A stretch of 37,500 nt of DNA, taken from Leishmania donovani. Lineage: Eukaryota > Euglenozoa > Kinetoplastea > Trypanosomatida > Trypanosomatidae. The stretch spans positions 392,233 to 429,732 of the forward strand of contig NC_018236.1 in NCBI RefSeq assembly GCF_000227135.1, read 5' to 3'. Shown piece by piece: positions 35,202 to 37,500 of this stretch; position 1 is the stretch's first letter, and every line of letters begins with the position of its first letter. The notes under the pieces were generated by a model, which ran no database searches, was not told where the DNA came from, and saw only the letters and a list, made by a program, of their open reading frames with translations. The position numbers were made by a program, and so were the translations under genes.

Positions 35202-35471
35202 ATGGCCTCTACTCTGAACAAGTTCCTCCTGGTGCTCGTGGCCCTCGTGGTTCTCGCCACCCACGCTGCGGCGCAGAGCCCCCCCTGCAGTATCAAGCAG
35301 TGCAGTGAGTGCGTTGCCGGGTCCACCACCCAGTGCGCGATCTGCAACCCTGGCTACCGGCTGAACGCCAAAGGTCAGTGCGTAACGAACGTGAACGCCG
35401 CCGCGGCCCCGCACGTCGCCGTTACCGCCGTGGCAGCTGTGGTGACTGCTGTCGTGGCCTATACGCTGTGA
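35202..35471 (+). CDS. Small GPI-anchored cysteine-rich surface protein (PSA/surface antigen-like)
   Basis: 89 aa, but with a complete surface-protein plan. Residues 1-24 are a signal peptide with a leucine/valine core and an A-A-A|Q cleavage site. Residues 25-62 carry six cysteines (29, 34, 37, 45, 48, 60) in the order C-x4-C-x2-C-x7-C-x2-C-N-P-G-Y-x9-C, the pattern seen in the Cys-rich segment next to the GPI site of Leishmania PSA/GP46 proteins. Residues 66-89 are a small-residue and hydrophobic tail typical of a GPI-attachment signal, with N65 (or N63) a possible omega site. The mature protein would be only about 40 residues, and the leucine-rich repeats of PSA are absent. Small surface antigen-like proteins of this kind are known in Leishmania. 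A C/T tract ending in TAG lies just before the ATG; another tract with AG at about 35047-35048 is the alternative splice site. Confidence 0.85.
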   Translation: MASTLNKFLLVLVALVVLATHAAAQSPPCSIKQCSECVAGSTTQCAICNPGYRLNAKGQCVTNVNAAAAPHVAVTAVAAVVTAVVAYTL

Positions 35472-37500
35472 TAGCATCGACCAAGCTGGTGGGTCAAGGG
35501 AGCAGAGGAGCGACCAATGTAGCTGGTTGTGTGGCGGTGCTGCTGCTGCTGTTGCTGCGATGGGGTACGGGCGCTGACTCTTCTGCTAGCGTGGTGTGGG
35601 AGAGACGGAGCGCCTGCGCTACCTGTAGAGGACCTCTCTCTCTTTCCCTCCCCCGCCGCCGCTGCCGCCGCTGTCCTCCCCCGCATTTCGTAAGCGCAAA
35701 ACACGCCGACTAACGGATGACATGGCACGTGCTTGCGTGAAGCATGTGTGCTCTGACTCGATGTCCCCTTGGCCCCCCTGGCACTTCGCTCCACCGTCCT
35801 GGGTTTGCTCTCTCTCGCTCCTTTTCTTTTCGTGCCAGCACCAGCAGCGGCTTTGCTCTCTCGATCGTTGGCTCCCCTCCCCTCTCCTTCTCCCTTTTCT
35901 TTCTCACCATCCTCTTCGCTTTTCTTGACTTGGCTCTTTTGAATTTCCCATGTGTTGTTTGCTTCACGTTGTCGTTTCGTGTCTCTCTCGTTTTCTCCAC
36001 GGCCAAGATAACCCTCGCTCGGCATCTTGTGTGCGGACGCCTGCACATGTGTACACGTGTGTGTGTGTGTGCAATGGGCGACATCGGTGAACACTTCTTC
36101 TGCCCCCCCCCCTCCCTTCTTCCCTGTCCCCCTCTTTCTTTTCCTCATTGTTCCGGAGCACGTGAGTGCTTCAAATTTTTTTTTTCGCATGCCCATCTGC
36201 TTTGCGCATCGCTTCGCTCTTTTTTTTTTTCTTGGCCTTCGCACGTTGTTGACACTCACCCTCCCTCCCTCTTATGCGGGCTCATCCTTTCTCGACACAC
36301 AAAGCGGCGTTAGTATACCACTCTCTGGTTTCGCCCCCCCCCCCCCCCGCCCACCACGCAAGCCTCTCTGTCTCTGTGTGCGTATTGTTTTCTTTGTAAG
36401 CTTTTCCTCAGAAGCGGCTCCGCGTGGGCAGGGATATGAAGGGGATGGGGGCTGCTGCTCGGCTTCCTTCCCCAGACAGTATGTGTGTGTGGGGGGGGTG
36501 CGGGCACGGGACCCTGCGATATCACGCACGGAGCTGTGTGCCCTCCCCCGACTCCCCTCGTCATGAGGGCCATGTGAATACTACAGGAAAAACAATTATA
36601 CATACACAGAAAAAAAACAGACTATGCAAGCAACTGACGCATTCTTGGTGACGGTGACGCGAAGCGCGACTGTCTACGGTTTACACATGCTGAGAAGCGA
36701 GGGCACCAAGAGCCCATGCTCGTCGTCCGACAAGGGATCCCGGCTAGATGTTCGCGGTCCGGCGAGACGGTCGAGACTCCCTCCCTCCCCGTTACATAGG
36801 CCAATGCATCATTTTGTCTCCCATGCGAGGCTTTCCTTTTCCCCTTTGTGTGCCACTACTGTGTCCTGGAAATCCTCGGCCCCCCTTCCCAGCTTATTTC
36901 TGAAAACTGACCTTGTACGGACACGGAAATCGAGAAACGTCGAGTTTTGTGTGATTCCCTCTCCCTCTCGCAGCATCCACGAACGGCATTTCTTGTCTTA
37001 GGCGTAAGAGGTAACTTGGGCTTATGGCTGCCTTCATACTAGAGAGGCGGTGAGATGGCGCCCGAATCGCGCCATCTTGGAAGCCGCCACGCGCAACCTT
37101 CGCCCGGCACAGCTTCCGTTGCTGCGCTCCTCGCGAACGATCACGCTTTTGCAAAACTTGCGCGGGCGGGAGAACGTAAACTGCGCTTTGGCGATGGGCG
37201 CGCTTGGGGAGGGCAGCACCGCGTACGAGCACAGATTGCCCCGATGGCGTGCATGGGGCCGACGCGTTGTCACAGACCCAGGGGTGGGGGGCCGGCCTAG
37301 CGCTGTCGGGCGGAGGGGGTTGGGGCTGAAAGGCCCGGGGCGGCCGGGGAGGCGCGCCGAGGCCCCCGACCCGCCACGTGTACGCCGCGAAAAACGACCA
37401 AACACAGCTGGAAGACCGAAGGCGCAGACGACACAACGAACACCGAGCTGCTTTCAAGATTGGCGAGGAGGGGGGGGTGCTCGTCGGTGCCGGTCACGTG
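35472..37500. other. Gene-free right end of the window
   Basis: No convincing gene. 35472-36400 is pyrimidine-rich like the rest of the rightward unit and probably includes the 3' UTR of the 89-aa gene. From about 36620 the composition changes to balanced and then G-rich on the plus strand, with a strong stem-loop at 37046-37088 and a very GC-rich end (37260-37380). A minus-strand frame of 187 codons (37457-36894) has no recognisable domain. It could be another degenerate repeat, or the flank of a gene outside the window. Confidence 0.55.
37046..37088. repeat. Strong stem-loop near the right end
   Basis: AGATGGCGC (37053-37061) and GCGCCATCT (37069-37077) are perfect 9-bp reverse complements around a 7-nt loop. 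A second stem, GGCGG (37046-37050) with CCGCC (37084-37088), flanks it across a small internal loop. Unexplained. Confidence 0.8.

Noticed and set aside
35459..36259. 266-codon minus-strand frame
   Set aside because: Opposite to the local direction of transcription, low-complexity Lys/Arg/Glu/Gly sequence from the complement of pyrimidine tracts.
36894..37457. 187-codon minus-strand frame
   Set aside because: No recognisable domain and opposite to the unit; kept only as part of an unexplained region because a gene or repeat relic cannot be excluded.

Overview
The window looks like nuclear DNA of a trypanosomatid of the Leishmania group (Leishmaniinae). The evidence is very long intronless ORFs, genes arranged in two one-direction blocks, polypyrimidine tracts followed by AG (spliced-leader trans-splicing signals) upstream of start codons, many CA/GT microsatellites, and tRNA and 5S rRNA genes in the gap between the blocks. 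A tiny PSA-like cysteine-rich surface protein and a SIDER2-like repeat also fit. Species and chromosome were not determined.

Layout. Positions 1-24349 are transcribed leftwards (minus strand): a PUB-domain protein (24349-23411), a giant intact VPS13-type lipid-transfer protein of 5361 aa (22927-6842), and a low-complexity protein of about 1121 aa with two PAM2-like poly(A)-binding-protein ligands (5057-1692). The gaps between them are rich in simple repeats. From about 26.5 kb onward genes run rightwards (plus strand): a UEV-RING protein (26497-27258), a membrane-anchored 615-aa protein with repeated alpha/beta-like domains (27991-29838), and an 89-aa predicted GPI-anchored surface protein (35202-35471). 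It is therefore a divergent strand-switch region, where two polycistronic units probably start.

The switch region itself (24350-26463) holds a Pol III cluster: tRNA-Val(CAC), 5S rRNA, tRNA-His(GTG) on plus and tRNA-Phe(GAA) on minus. It also carries secondary-structure elements that these genes do not explain: a run of three palindromes with an 8-bp direct repeat, a large imperfect hairpin with T5 runs on both strands between the converging tRNA-His and tRNA-Phe genes, and other T-flanked inverted repeats. These could be terminators, boundary or promoter elements, or an unannotated small RNA.

The genes are not an operon in the metabolic sense, since trypanosomatid units mix functions. Two themes recur: ubiquitin/p97/endosome biology (PUB protein, UEV-RING, VPS13) and post-transcriptional control (PAM2 protein, upstream ORFs at two start codons). 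The least explained DNA is the 5.4-kb gene-free stretch 29839-35201, with a probable SIDER2-like element at about 33.06-33.55 kb, and the compositionally different right end (about 36.6-37.5 kb) with a strong stem-loop.
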